From Snodgrassella sp945267035 (GTDB lineage Bacteria; Pseudomonadota; Gammaproteobacteria; Burkholderiales; Neisseriaceae), in NCBI RefSeq assembly GCF_026535915.1, contig NZ_JAFNPF010000003.1:1-64000 (forward strand): a stretch of 64,000 bases of DNA, in the 5' to 3' direction. A model generated the notes under the pieces. It was not told the origin of the DNA and made no database searches. It worked only from the letters and a program-made list of their open reading frames with translations. The first letter of the stretch is position 1. The number at the start of each line of letters is the position of its first letter. This document shows, piece by piece, positions 7,836-16,657 of this stretch. Made by a program: the position numbers and the translations under genes.

Positions 7836-10217
7836 TTAAGGCAGGGTATAAGCGATCAGATAGTCGCCCATTTTGGTACCAAATGAACCATGACCACCGG
7901 CCATTTGTACCACATATTGTTTGCCATCAACCGCATAGGTCATGGGCGTAGCCTGACCGCCCGCGGGTAAACGCTCTTGCCATAATAGCTTCCCGTTGCT
8001 GGTGTCGTAGGCGCGCAAGTAGTTATCTTGGGTGGCACTGACAAACATGATGTTACCTGCTGTGGATATGGTACCGCCCAAGCCGGGAACGCCGATTTTT
8101 AATGGTGGCAACTGGAATAATTGCGGCAAGCTGTCACGGATGGTTCCGATGCGTTTTTTCCAGACAATTTGATTAGTCTGTAAATCTACACCAGCAACAA
8201 ATCCCCATGCCGGTTGTTTACAGGGCAGACCTAAAGGCGACAAAAATGGTTTGATTTGCACGCTATAGGGGACGCCATACATGGGTTGCACGCCAGTTTC
8301 ACCACCGGCACCGGGTTGTTGCTGGTTTCGGTTTGGGTCGGCCGGTATCAGGCGTGAAATGAAGGGCAGACCGATCGGGTTCATCAAAGCTATTTGCCTA
8401 TCTTGGTTCACTGACATTCCACCCCATTCAAATACGCCAAGGTTGCCCGGAAAAACCAGCGTACCGTTTTCAGAAGGTGGGGTGTATATACCATCGTAAT
8501 TAAGACGTTTAAATTGGATACGACATAAAAGCTGATCAAACATGGTGGCGCCCCACATGTCTTTATCGGTCAGTTTATGCTCAGGCATGAGACTTAAAGC
8601 AGAAAATGGCTGGGTAGCCGAGTAGTGTTCTCCCTGAGTAGGATGACCGTATTTGAAGGTTTGGGGGACGGGGTTTTCGCTGATGGGTACGATAGGTGCG
8701 CCAGTTTGCCGGTTCAGCACGAATATATTGCCGGTTTTAGTTAAGACATAAATTGCGGGAACTTTAGTTTCTGCGGTTAGGTTAAGATCCATCAATGATG
8801 GTTGTGCCGGTACGTCCATATCCCATAAATCATGATGAGTGGTCTGGAAATGCCAGATCAGTTTACCGGTAGACGCATTCAATGCCACTATGGAGTTTGC
8901 ATAGCGTTCCTGCAGTTGATTACGGTGGCCTCCCCAAATATCGGGGGTGGCAACACCGGTAGGAATGTAAACGATGTTCAGTTGCTGGTCATAGGCCAGT
9001 GGTGCCCAGGCATTGGGTGAATTATGTACAAAGGTGGTATTTTCTCCCGGCATGGCATTCGGATTCTCCGCACCGGTATCAAATATCCATTTTAGCTGAC
9101 CATTGTTGGCATCATATCCACGAATGACGCCTGAAGGCTCTTTGGTGGAGAGGTTATCGGTTACCGAACCGCCGATGATTATGGTGCTGGGGGTGACGAC
9201 TGGTGGCGAGGTTGGATTATATCCACCCAGAAATGCATAAGGCATTTTGGCTTGCAGATTGATTTCTCCGTTCTGACCAAAATCGCTACATTTTTGTCCG
9301 TTATCAGCATTTACCGCAATCAACCGACCATCATTCACTGGTAACAGGATTTTTCGTGGGCATTCTGCCGAAGGGGTGGTTTCATTTTGGTTTGCTTTGG
9401 CGGCGTCGTAGTAACTGACTCCGCGACAAGTCAGGTGCTGAAAACTTTTATTGCTGCGCAACTGCGGATCAAAGCGCCATAGCCGTTGTCCACTTGTGGC
9501 ATCAATGGCATCCAGAAATTGATGAGAGGTGCAGATATATAAGGTATGACCGATTTTAATTGGGGTGACTTCGTTCGTGGTTTCTGCCGAGTCATTGGCG
9601 GTTTTGAAATCCCCGGTGCGGTAGACCCAGGCTACTTTTAGTTGGTCAACATTGTGGTTATTGATCTGAGTTAGGGGTGAGTAACGTGTACCGCCTTGAG
9701 TACGACCATAAGCTGGCCAGTCTTCATTGGCAATACCATTAACATCTGCAGCAGGTGTAGGCTGGGCACGGGTGATGGTTCCATTGATTTGTTGTGGATC
9801 GTGGTTGATGCTGTAGAGCATGGTGGCCAGTATGACCAATAAGGCGATGCCAATGGCGATTTTACCGCGGCGAGGTGCTGCTATTTGGCGGGTTGCCCAT
9901 GGTGTTAATAACCACAATCCCAGTAAGAACAATATGTCGAAACGTGGTGCCAATGCCCAGAAATCAGTACTGCACTCCCATAAGCCCCAAAACAGGGTAC
10001 TGATCAATATGATTGCATACCACCATAAACTGATACTGTGACGTTGATAATAGAGGCAGGTAAAGATCGTTAATGCTACTGCAATGAAAGTATAAAACGC
10101 TGAGCCACCCAGCCAAATTAGCCAGATTCCACCTAAGAGCAGCACAAGGGCGCTAAGCCCAAATATGAGCAAAGTTGCTAATCTGGCCAAGGGGTTTGTT
10201 GATGTATGTGTTTTCAT
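7836..10217 (-). CDS. gcd: Membrane-bound PQQ glucose dehydrogenase
   Basis: 793 residues, the usual size of quinoprotein glucose dehydrogenase (mGDH), which oxidises glucose to gluconolactone in the periplasm and passes electrons to ubiquinone. Five hydrophobic segments occupy residues 1-150. The eight-bladed PQQ propeller starts at DWPAYGRTQGGTRYSP. It includes WDMDVPAQPSL and VLTKTGNIFVLNR, which align with the catalytic-Asp and PQQ-Lys regions of E. coli Gcd, and ends with GGHGSFGTKMGDYLIAY. GAGGCG lies just upstream of the ATG, and a good promoter lies about 50 bases further up. No PQQ biosynthesis gene is in the window, so holoenzyme formation depends on genes elsewhere or on supplied PQQ. 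It stands as a single-gene unit. Confidence 0.95.
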   Translation of the reverse strand: MKTHTSTNPLARLATLLIFGLSALVLLLGGIWLIWLGGSAFYTFIAVALTIFTCLYYQRHSISLWWYAIILISTLFWGLWECSTDFWALAPRFDILFLLGLWLLTPWATRQIAAPRRGKIAIGIALLVILATMLYSINHDPQQINGTITRAQPTPAADVNGIANEDWPAYGRTQGGTRYSPLTQINNHNVDQLKVAWVYRTGDFKTANDSAETTNEVTPIKIGHTLYICTSHQFLDAIDATSGQRLWRFDPQLRSNKSFQHLTCRGVSYYDAAKANQNETTPSAECPRKILLPVNDGRLIAVNADNGQKCSDFGQNGEINLQAKMPYAFLGGYNPTSPPVVTPSTIIIGGSVTDNLSTKEPSGVIRGYDANNGQLKWIFDTGAENPNAMPGENTTFVHNSPNAWAPLAYDQQLNIVYIPTGVATPDIWGGHRNQLQERYANSIVALNASTGKLIWHFQTTHHDLWDMDVPAQPSLMDLNLTAETKVPAIYVLTKTGNIFVLNRQTGAPIVPISENPVPQTFKYGHPTQGEHYSATQPFSALSLMPEHKLTDKDMWGATMFDQLLCRIQFKRLNYDGIYTPPSENGTLVFPGNLGVFEWGGMSVNQDRQIALMNPIGLPFISRLIPADPNRNQQQPGAGGETGVQPMYGVPYSVQIKPFLSPLGLPCKQPAWGFVAGVDLQTNQIVWKKRIGTIRDSLPQLFQLPPLKIGVPGLGGTISTAGNIMFVSATQDNYLRAYDTSNGKLLWQERLPAGGQATPMTYAVDGKQYVVQMAGGHGSFGTKMGDYLIAYTLP

Positions 10218-10266
10218 TTCGCCTCTATTAATTTGTTTTTAAATCTTTTTTACGCGTGTGGAGACA

Positions 10267-10294
10267 ATTATAGTCAGCTATGTCGAATATGCAA
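10267..10294 (-). promoter_or_regulatory. Sigma-70 type promoter of gcd
   Basis: On the minus strand, TTGCAT (10294-10289) and a perfect TATAAT (10272-10267) are separated by 16 bases, about 50 bases ahead of the gcd ATG. Confidence 0.65.
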
Positions 10295-10670
10295 AAAAGT
10301 GTGTCGATTCAATGATGAATTGATCTTTAGTGTTTGATGCTACTTTTGCTATTTTGCTGTTTTTTGTTATTTTTGGTTGCAAAGGTTAGGTTTTGTTGGT
10401 GATTTATTATGTGCAAGTTTTTCGTAGTTTGCGTGTGATCTGCTGGTTGCATATGAGTTGAGGCACAACCGCTCTGAGCTGAAATCAGAAAGTTTTTCAG
10501 ATTGGTAAATTTGGTTTAGTTTATGTTTTCTTATATTAATGTGGCTATTTGGCAAATTGTGTTCTGATTTGGAGAATAAAAGTGATCTGTTTATCGAGGC
10601 ACACGATAAATTTTTTGCAGATGAATGCTATTTCTGTTTTTCTGATTTTAAACGCGATGCAACAAGGATT
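10295..10670. other. Spacer between thrB and gcd
   Basis: AT-rich and without a credible gene. An open frame at 10367-10555 on the minus strand has neither family resemblance nor a ribosome binding site. I see no terminator after thrB. Confidence 0.5.
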
Positions 10671-11591
10671 TTATTGGCGTAGGCTCACTAATAAATCACG
10701 GAATACGTTGGGATCTTTGATAAAGGTGATTTCACCAACCTGTGGAAAGTGGTAATCAAGCAAGCGTGACACCCAGAAACGGATACAAGCTGCGCGTTGT
10801 GCAATCGGGAAATAGTCTTTTTCCTCTGTCGTCAATTCTCTTATGCTTGCATAACCGCGGATAAAAGCTTGAAGTAGGTTCTGGTCAAGAAGATTGTCTG
10901 CCCGTCTTGCCCAGTCGTTTACGGCTATAGCAAGGTCATACATAAAGTTACCATGACAGGCATAGTAGAAATCAATGAAACCGCTGACATGTTCGCCATC
11001 TAAGAGGACATTATCGCGGAATAAATCGGCATGGATGATACCAGCGGGTAGGTCGGTACGCTCATGTTGATCAAAATAGGCGATCTCTGCTTGCAATAGC
11101 TGCTGATCTTCGTTGTTTAAATAAGGTGACAATCGGCAACTGGCTTCATGCCACCAGCTGGTGTAGCGCGGGTTCGGCATGGTTTGTTCAAAACTGGTTC
11201 CAGCAAGATGCATTTTGGCCAGCATGGCACCGGTATGAAAGCATTGCTGTTCAGAAGGACTGCTGGTATCCCGACCAGACAGACAGGTGACCAGACATGC
11301 CGGTTTACCAGCCAAGGTGCTATCCAGTTGACCATCATTGCGACTGACTGGAGCAGGGCAGGCAACACCGTTTGCACTCAGATGCTGGGTCAATTTAAGA
11401 AAGAAAGGCAATTCTTGTTGGGTCATGGCTTCAAAAACGGTCAGCACATAACGCCCATGGGTGGTGGTCAAAAAGTAATTGCTGTTGGTGACGCCTTGTG
11501 CGATCCCCTGTAGTTTGATGAAACGACCCAATGGGTAATCGAGCAGGAAAGTGCGCATTTCATCGTCGCTGACGCTGGTGTAAACAGACAT
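10671..11591 (-). CDS. thrB: Homoserine kinase (choline-kinase fold type)
   Basis: 306 residues, normal for the ThrB type found in Neisseria and Pseudomonas (aminoglycoside-phosphotransferase/choline-kinase fold, not GHMP). It phosphorylates homoserine in threonine synthesis. The N-lobe holds GVTNSNYFLTTTHGRYVLTV. The catalytic loop is IIHADLFRDNVLLD and the metal-binding motif is GFIDFYYA. Its pathway partner asd, which makes the homoserine precursor, lies about 3 kb away on the same strand, separated by a cystine symporter and an HXXEE protein, so they are not one operon. The first ATG is used; the gene is divergent from the symporter gene. Confidence 0.94.
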   Translation of the reverse strand: MSVYTSVSDDEMRTFLLDYPLGRFIKLQGIAQGVTNSNYFLTTTHGRYVLTVFEAMTQQELPFFLKLTQHLSANGVACPAPVSRNDGQLDSTLAGKPACLVTCLSGRDTSSPSEQQCFHTGAMLAKMHLAGTSFEQTMPNPRYTSWWHEASCRLSPYLNNEDQQLLQAEIAYFDQHERTDLPAGIIHADLFRDNVLLDGEHVSGFIDFYYACHGNFMYDLAIAVNDWARRADNLLDQNLLQAFIRGYASIRELTTEEKDYFPIAQRAACIRFWVSRLLDYHFPQVGEITFIKDPNVFRDLLVSLRQ

Positions 11592-11635
11592 GTAAATTTA
11601 CCCATATCGGAATTAAGGTTTGCTTATTATCTCAT

Positions 11636-11649
11636 CAGTGCAGGCACTG
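11636..11649. promoter_or_regulatory. Perfect palindrome in the thrB/tcyP divergent promoter region
   Basis: CAGTGCAGGCACTG is a 6-2-6 palindrome in the 246-base spacer between two divergent genes. It is a candidate operator. The regulator is unknown. Confidence 0.35.
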
Positions 11650-11837
11650 TTTGATTGACCAGAGGCATGATAACAAAAAAGTGAAATAGGGATAAAATTT
11701 ATCTTTAATATTCCTATTGCATATAACAAAAAGGAATAAAGGCATACTTAAGGGCTATTTCACAATAAGTGGTTTTTTGCGTATTCTTGTTGATGAGTTA
11801 AGAGGCAGACTTGGGTTTGCCAGAGCAGGAGCAGCAA

Positions 11838-13226
11838 ATGAATTTACCGTTGATGATGAACCTGGTTGTGTTCGTTTTATTACTGTGGTTATTGGTTAGG
11901 GTACAGCGCAAACACTGGAGTTTATCCAAAAAAGTACTACTGGGTATGCTGTTGGGTATTGTATTTGGATTGGGATTACAGCTGATCTATGGTGTCGCTA
12001 ATCCAGTGATGAAGGCATCGGTGCAGTGGTTTAATGTGGTGGGCAATGGCTATGTACAGTTATTGCAGATGGTGGTGATGCCGTTGGTATTTGCTTCTAT
12101 TCTTAGTGCTGTGGCTAAGCTGCATGATGCTTCGCAGTTAGGTAAAATCAGTGTGATGACCATTGGGGTGCTGTTGTTGACCACGGCTATTGCAGCTTTG
12201 ATCGGTACTTTATTAACCAGTGCTTTTGGGCTGACTGCCAGTGGATTGGTACAAGGTGTGGCGGAAACCGAGCGCTGGAATGCAATCCAGACAAATTATG
12301 TTGGCAAGGTGGCAGATCTGTCTGTACCGCAATTATTGTTATCGTTTATTCCGAAGAATCCCTTCGCTGATTTAACCGGGGCTAATCCCACCTCCATCAT
12401 CAGTGTGGTTATTTTCGCTACTTTTTTGGGGATAGCTGCACTAAGGCTGTTGAAAGACGATGCACCTAAAGGTGAGCGCGTATTGCAGGCTATTGATACG
12501 CTGCAAAGCTGGGTAATGAAACTGGTACTGATTGTGATGCTGCTAACACCCTATGGGGTAATGGCTTTAATGACTAAGGTTGTGGCTGCGTCAGATGTGC
12601 AGAATGTTATTAAGTTAGGTAGTTTTGTATTGGTTTCGTATTTGGCACTGGCACTGATGTTTGTGGTGCATGGTTTGTTGTTGAGTCTATTTGGTATCAG
12701 TCCGATTAAATATTTTCACAAGGTTTGGCCGGTACTGACTTTTGCCTTCACCAGCCGCTCGAGTGCCGCTTCTATTCCGTTGAATGTGGAGGCGCAGACC
12801 CAACGGTTGGGTGTACCAAAATCGATTGCCAGTTTTGCTGCTTCTTTTGGTGCCACGATTGGTCAAAATGGATGTGCCGGACTTTATCCGGCGATGCTGG
12901 CGACGATGATCGCACCCACGGTAGGGATTAATCCTCTGGATCCATGGTGGATTGCGTCGTTGGTGGGCATGGTTACGGTGAGTTCCTTTGGTGTGGCAGG
13001 CGTGGGTGGCGGAGCAACTTTTGCGGCTTTGATTGTTTTGCCAGCAATGGGCTTGCCGGTGACTTTGGTGGCGTTGTTGATTTCAGTAGAGCCGTTGATT
13101 GATATGGGAAGAACCGCCTTAAATGTCAGTGGAGCAATGACAGCCGGCGTTTTGACCAGTCAGTGGCTGCGCCAAACGGATAAAACTATTCTGAATAGTG
13201 AAGAGAATTCGGAATTAGCGCACTAA
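11838..13226 (+). CDS. tcyP: Sodium/cystine symporter, TcyP type
   Basis: A 462-residue inner-membrane transporter of the dicarboxylate/amino acid:cation symporter family. The N-terminus (MNLPLMMNLVVFVLLLWLL, then KHWSLSKKVLLGM) and the C-terminal half (FAFTSRSSAASIPLNVEAQ, then FGATIGQNGCAGLYPAM) match the L-cystine uptake protein YdjN/TcyP rather than the glutamate or C4-dicarboxylate branches. About ten hydrophobic segments plus re-entrant serine-rich hairpins are visible. The frame is open from a TTG at 11811, but AGGAG six bases before the ATG at 11838 fixes the start. A stem-loop follows 29 bases after the stop. It would supply cysteine sulphur. Confidence 0.88.
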   Translation: MNLPLMMNLVVFVLLLWLLVRVQRKHWSLSKKVLLGMLLGIVFGLGLQLIYGVANPVMKASVQWFNVVGNGYVQLLQMVVMPLVFASILSAVAKLHDASQLGKISVMTIGVLLLTTAIAALIGTLLTSAFGLTASGLVQGVAETERWNAIQTNYVGKVADLSVPQLLLSFIPKNPFADLTGANPTSIISVVIFATFLGIAALRLLKDDAPKGERVLQAIDTLQSWVMKLVLIVMLLTPYGVMALMTKVVAASDVQNVIKLGSFVLVSYLALALMFVVHGLLLSLFGISPIKYFHKVWPVLTFAFTSRSSAASIPLNVEAQTQRLGVPKSIASFAASFGATIGQNGCAGLYPAMLATMIAPTVGINPLDPWWIASLVGMVTVSSFGVAGVGGGATFAALIVLPAMGLPVTLVALLISVEPLIDMGRTALNVSGAMTAGVLTSQWLRQTDKTILNSEENSELAH

Positions 13227-13254
13227 AATTTGCAGTGAGAAAATTTTGGGAGGA

Positions 13255-13286
13255 AGGGTGTATATGATCGTTAATATACATCCTTT
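13255..13286. terminator. Bidirectional terminator between convergent genes
   Basis: AAGGGTGTATAT pairs with ATATACATCCTT (one G-T wobble) around an eight-base loop, followed by TATTTGTTT. It separates tcyP from the convergent HXXEE gene. Confidence 0.65.
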
Positions 13287-13292
13287 ATTTGT

Positions 13293-14003
13293 TTAGCATT
13301 TAAGCAATTTCCCCGATTGTGTAACCAGACAGTAATACAAGAGTGTGGCGACAAAGATAAAAAAGGCGCAGCCACAGCTTTTGACCAAACCGGTCTTAAA
13401 TAATCCTGCTATGGAAATAAATATAAAAAGATGATAAATGATGCCCAGAGTCAGGCTGATCGCTAAGGCACGATAGTTAGGATTGTCTCTAATAAAATTA
13501 ATATAGTAGGTCCAGATGGAAATGGGCACCAATAGTAACAATGCTGTGAGCAAGCCGGGATTATATCGGCCGTAAAATAAAGCAGAATAGGTATGGGGAA
13601 TAAAGTTAATCAACATGATGGCTACGGTGAAAGAAGCTAACATTTTGGAATGTTTTTTTTGACTGAAATAAGCAGCCAGGGGGCTAAGCATCCACAGTAG
13701 CGGGATGTTCACAGCAACATAGAGAATGTTTTCAGGTACAGATTGCCCTAGACCGGAAGAAATTGATTTGGGAAAACTGTAGCTGGTGCCTTTTAAATCA
13801 ATACCATATTCTTCTACATTGTGGATAAGATAAGTGGCGGTACATAACCAAGCTAACCAGTATGGATCATACCAACGTTCTTTAAGCAAATTATCTCGTA
13901 GGAGGTTAGTGGTGAATAATAAACTTAAAATGATGATGGCGCCAATAAACCCGATCCATGGCCAAATTTGATAATACCAAGCAATATTATTGCTGAAAAA
14001 CAT
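13293..14003 (-). CDS. HXXEE-domain membrane protein
   Basis: 236 residues with about seven hydrophobic segments and little else. The sequence HNVEE at residues 61-65, near the end of the second membrane helix, is the motif that names the HXXEE family (unknown function). A second conserved-looking patch is LINFIPHTYSALFYGRYNPGL, where His and the following residues sit in a membrane loop. His and Glu inside a membrane core suggest metal binding or catalysis, but no activity is established. It is transcribed towards tcyP with a shared terminator. The 284 bases upstream hold only the asd terminator. Confidence 0.7.
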   Translation of the reverse strand: MFFSNNIAWYYQIWPWIGFIGAIIILSLLFTTNLLRDNLLKERWYDPYWLAWLCTATYLIHNVEEYGIDLKGTSYSFPKSISSGLGQSVPENILYVAVNIPLLWMLSPLAAYFSQKKHSKMLASFTVAIMLINFIPHTYSALFYGRYNPGLLTALLLLVPISIWTYYINFIRDNPNYRALAISLTLGIIYHLFIFISIAGLFKTGLVKSCGCAFFIFVATLLYYCLVTQSGKLLKC

Positions 14004-14287
14004 TCTAAAACCCTTTAAACTGCTTTTTTGTGGTGGGTTTGGATTCTAGTGATGTTTGCATAATTGTATCAATAGACTTTACACCAAAAGTAAACTGAAA
14101 TATATGTCATTGGGCTTTTATGACCATGCTGATGTCTGATTTGTAATGAAAAAATTATTTTTTTTGATTTTTATTTTTTTTGCTAGATTTCTAGATTTGG
14201 CTAAGTTATCGGCTAATTGCTTATCCATATGAAATGGATTATGGAAAAATGTTTTTTTGGCTAAGGGTTTTGATGGTTTCTGAGTAA

Positions 14288-14316
14288 TAAAAAAGGTGGA
14301 CTTAAATAAGTCCACC
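14288..14316 (-). terminator. Intrinsic terminator of asd
   Basis: On the minus strand GGTGGACTT pairs with AAGTCCACC around a four-base loop and is followed by a run of T. It lies about 40 bases after the asd stop. Confidence 0.8.
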
Positions 14317-14357
14317 GCAATAGCTAAAATTAATAATTGAACGGCTGATTGACCGCT

Positions 14358-15473
14358 TTACAGTTGTTTTAACACAATTTGTAACATGCGACGAATCGGC
14401 TCAGCAGCACCCCACAGCAACTGATCTCCCACGGTAAAGGCACTGATGTATTCACCACCCATACCCATTTTACGGATACGACCGACAGGTACGGTTAGGG
14501 TACCGGTAACGGCAGCCGGCGTCAGTTCGTGCATCGAAGGTATTTTTTCATTGGGCACCACTTTTACCCAGTCGTTAGCAGCGGCAAGAATTTTTTCTAT
14601 TTCTGCAACTGGTATATCCTGTTTCAATTTCAAGGTTAGTGCCTGACTGTGACAGCGCATGGCGCCAACGCGAACACACAAACCATCAATCACTATAGGT
14701 TGAGCACTGCGTCCTAAAATTTTATTGGTTTCAACGCCGCCTTTCCATTCTTCTTTAGACTGACCATTTCCGAGATCCGCATCAATCCATGGAATCAAGC
14801 TACCAGCCAGCGGGACGCCAAACTGTGCTTGTGGGTAGGCATCGCTGCGTAAGAAATTGGCTACTTTGCTATCAATGTCTAAAATGGCACTGGCTGGGTC
14901 AGAAAGTTCAGCAGTGACTTCTTGTTCAATCGCGCCCATGGCACTAATCAGCTCACGCATATTTTGCGCTCCAGCACCGGAGGCAGCCTGATAGGTCATA
15001 CTGGTTGCCCATTCGACCAGATCCTGTTTGAACAATCCATCTAGCGCCATCAGCATTAAGGATACAGTGCAGTTGCCACCAATAAAATCTTTAATGCCAT
15101 TGGTTAAAGCCTTATCGATCACGTCGCGGTTAACTGGATCGAGGACAATAACGGCTTGATCTTCCATCCGCAAGGTAGAGGCAGCATCAAGCCAATAACC
15201 ATTCCAGCCTCGAGCCCGTAACGGCTGATGAACGGCTTTGGTATAGTCTCCGCCCTGACAAGTTACAATGACATCCATCTGTGCCAGCGCGTCTAAATCA
15301 TGTGCATCCAACAAGGTTTTGGCAGATTGACCACAGTCGGGAGCTGGCTTACCTGCAGCCGAGGTTGAAAAAAAATGGGCATGATTAATGTGTTTGAAGT
15401 CTTGTTCTGCTTTCATTCGCTGCATTAAGACAGAACCGACCATACCGCGCCAACCAACAAAACCGACTTTCAC
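14358..15473 (-). CDS. asd: Aspartate-semialdehyde dehydrogenase
   Basis: 371 residues, the Gram-negative Asd class. It reduces aspartyl phosphate to aspartate semialdehyde with NADPH, the branch point to lysine/diaminopimelate, methionine and threonine. The nucleotide loop is VGFVGWRGMVGS at the N-terminus. The catalytic cysteine is residue 135 in IGGNCTVSLM, and RVGAMRCHSQALT carries the substrate-binding Arg and general-base His. The start is a GTG at 15473 with AAGGAG seven bases upstream. A possible promoter (TTGGTT, 18 bases, TAAAAT) lies about 40-70 bases ahead of it. It feeds ThrB and, through methionine, MetF pathways in this window. Confidence 0.96.
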   Translation of the reverse strand: MKVGFVGWRGMVGSVLMQRMKAEQDFKHINHAHFFSTSAAGKPAPDCGQSAKTLLDAHDLDALAQMDVIVTCQGGDYTKAVHQPLRARGWNGYWLDAASTLRMEDQAVIVLDPVNRDVIDKALTNGIKDFIGGNCTVSLMLMALDGLFKQDLVEWATSMTYQAASGAGAQNMRELISAMGAIEQEVTAELSDPASAILDIDSKVANFLRSDAYPQAQFGVPLAGSLIPWIDADLGNGQSKEEWKGGVETNKILGRSAQPIVIDGLCVRVGAMRCHSQALTLKLKQDIPVAEIEKILAAANDWVKVVPNEKIPSMHELTPAAVTGTLTVPVGRIRKMGMGGEYISAFTVGDQLLWGAAEPIRRMLQIVLKQL

Positions 15474-16657
15474 AGGATGCTCCTTAAAATGGTTACAATG
15501 ATTAAAATTTTCTGCTGTCAGAATTTTACATTGTCTTTTTACCCATAACCAAGGTCATTTGTAAACCCCTATTTTAGCTTTATGTGAAGATTTCTTTTTC
15601 AACGTGCTTTTAAACATGATGGGATAGGGCAGACAAAGATGAAATGCTCCTTCATCGTCAATTTTCCCTCTGCATAAAGGGTTAAAAATAAGCTATAACA
15701 GTCAGACACAGGATTAATGTTAAAAATCGCTCGGTATTATTTTGCTTCAGTCGACGATGAGATTTTTGAGAAGCCATAAATGAATTAAATAAGTTGTTGG
15801 CGAAAATGAATCTATTTTTTTTATGTAACATGGTGACTGCCCCCGAAAAGCTTCCAAGCAATTTGGCTATGGAGCAGCAAAGTAGGGCACGTATTGAGGA
15901 ATTTTGAATAATATTGATAGATGTATTTGGTATCTATTCAGTTCTGAATATAGATGCTCAGTAGATATTTCAGTGTTGCAGGAGCTCATACCCGCAAAAA
16001 TAAGCTGATGATGTATTTTAGATGAGATACAAAGTACGAATAACATGGAATAGAGCTGGTTCAAAAATGAAAAAAGTTACTTTGATGAAAATTATCCATT
16101 TATTTTACTTTGTCCACGAGTCAATAATTGGTTGAAGACTGGCGCAATAACTTCGTTGGCAAATGTGCTTGGCTAGTCTGAAATTTGGAATGGAACAATT
16201 AATTTTTGTAGGTGAGAGCCTAAAAAATTTTTAAGGGAATCAACTTATAAGAATTTTATAAAATGCCGAGTTGCACGAACAATTTCAATCTATATGTGGG
16301 CATTATAATAAAAATATAGTGCGGTGAATTAAACACAATTTATAAAAATAAAAGTATGAATTGCGGTTATATATCCATTCAGATGAGTCAAATGTTGAGA
16401 TATTTTAAGCAGAAGAGTTGTACGAGATTGTTATATGGGTAATGTCAATGAGCACCAATACAGAGCTTTGTGTAATTGAGCAAACTTTTTTAGGTTGTGG
16501 ATGGAGGTGATTTACTGAAAAAGGTTAGATTCTTTGAGGAGATAAACTATTTATCACAATTTGTAATTACCTGATCCGTTTCAATTTGCGCCTTGTCTGG
16601 ATATAAAGAGCGGTTCGGGTGTACACTCGCGCCTTTGTTATTTGATTTGTTTAAGCG
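15474..16657. other. 1.2-kb AT-rich gap with no recognisable gene
   Basis: Both strands were read. Only short frames occur: MLKIARYYFASVDDEIFEKP near 15719 on the plus strand and a 65-residue frame at 15867-16064 on the minus strand. Neither has a family signature. The density of stops with scattered protein-like words suggests an old, fully decayed gene. The asd promoter is at the left edge and that of murJ should be at the right edge. Confidence 0.4.

Noticed and set aside
10367..10555. 62-residue minus-strand frame upstream of gcd.
   Set aside because: No ribosome binding site, no hydrophobic core and no family resemblance.
14118..14315. 65-residue minus-strand frame.
   Set aside because: It begins inside the asd terminator, is lysine-rich from AT-rich DNA and resembles nothing.
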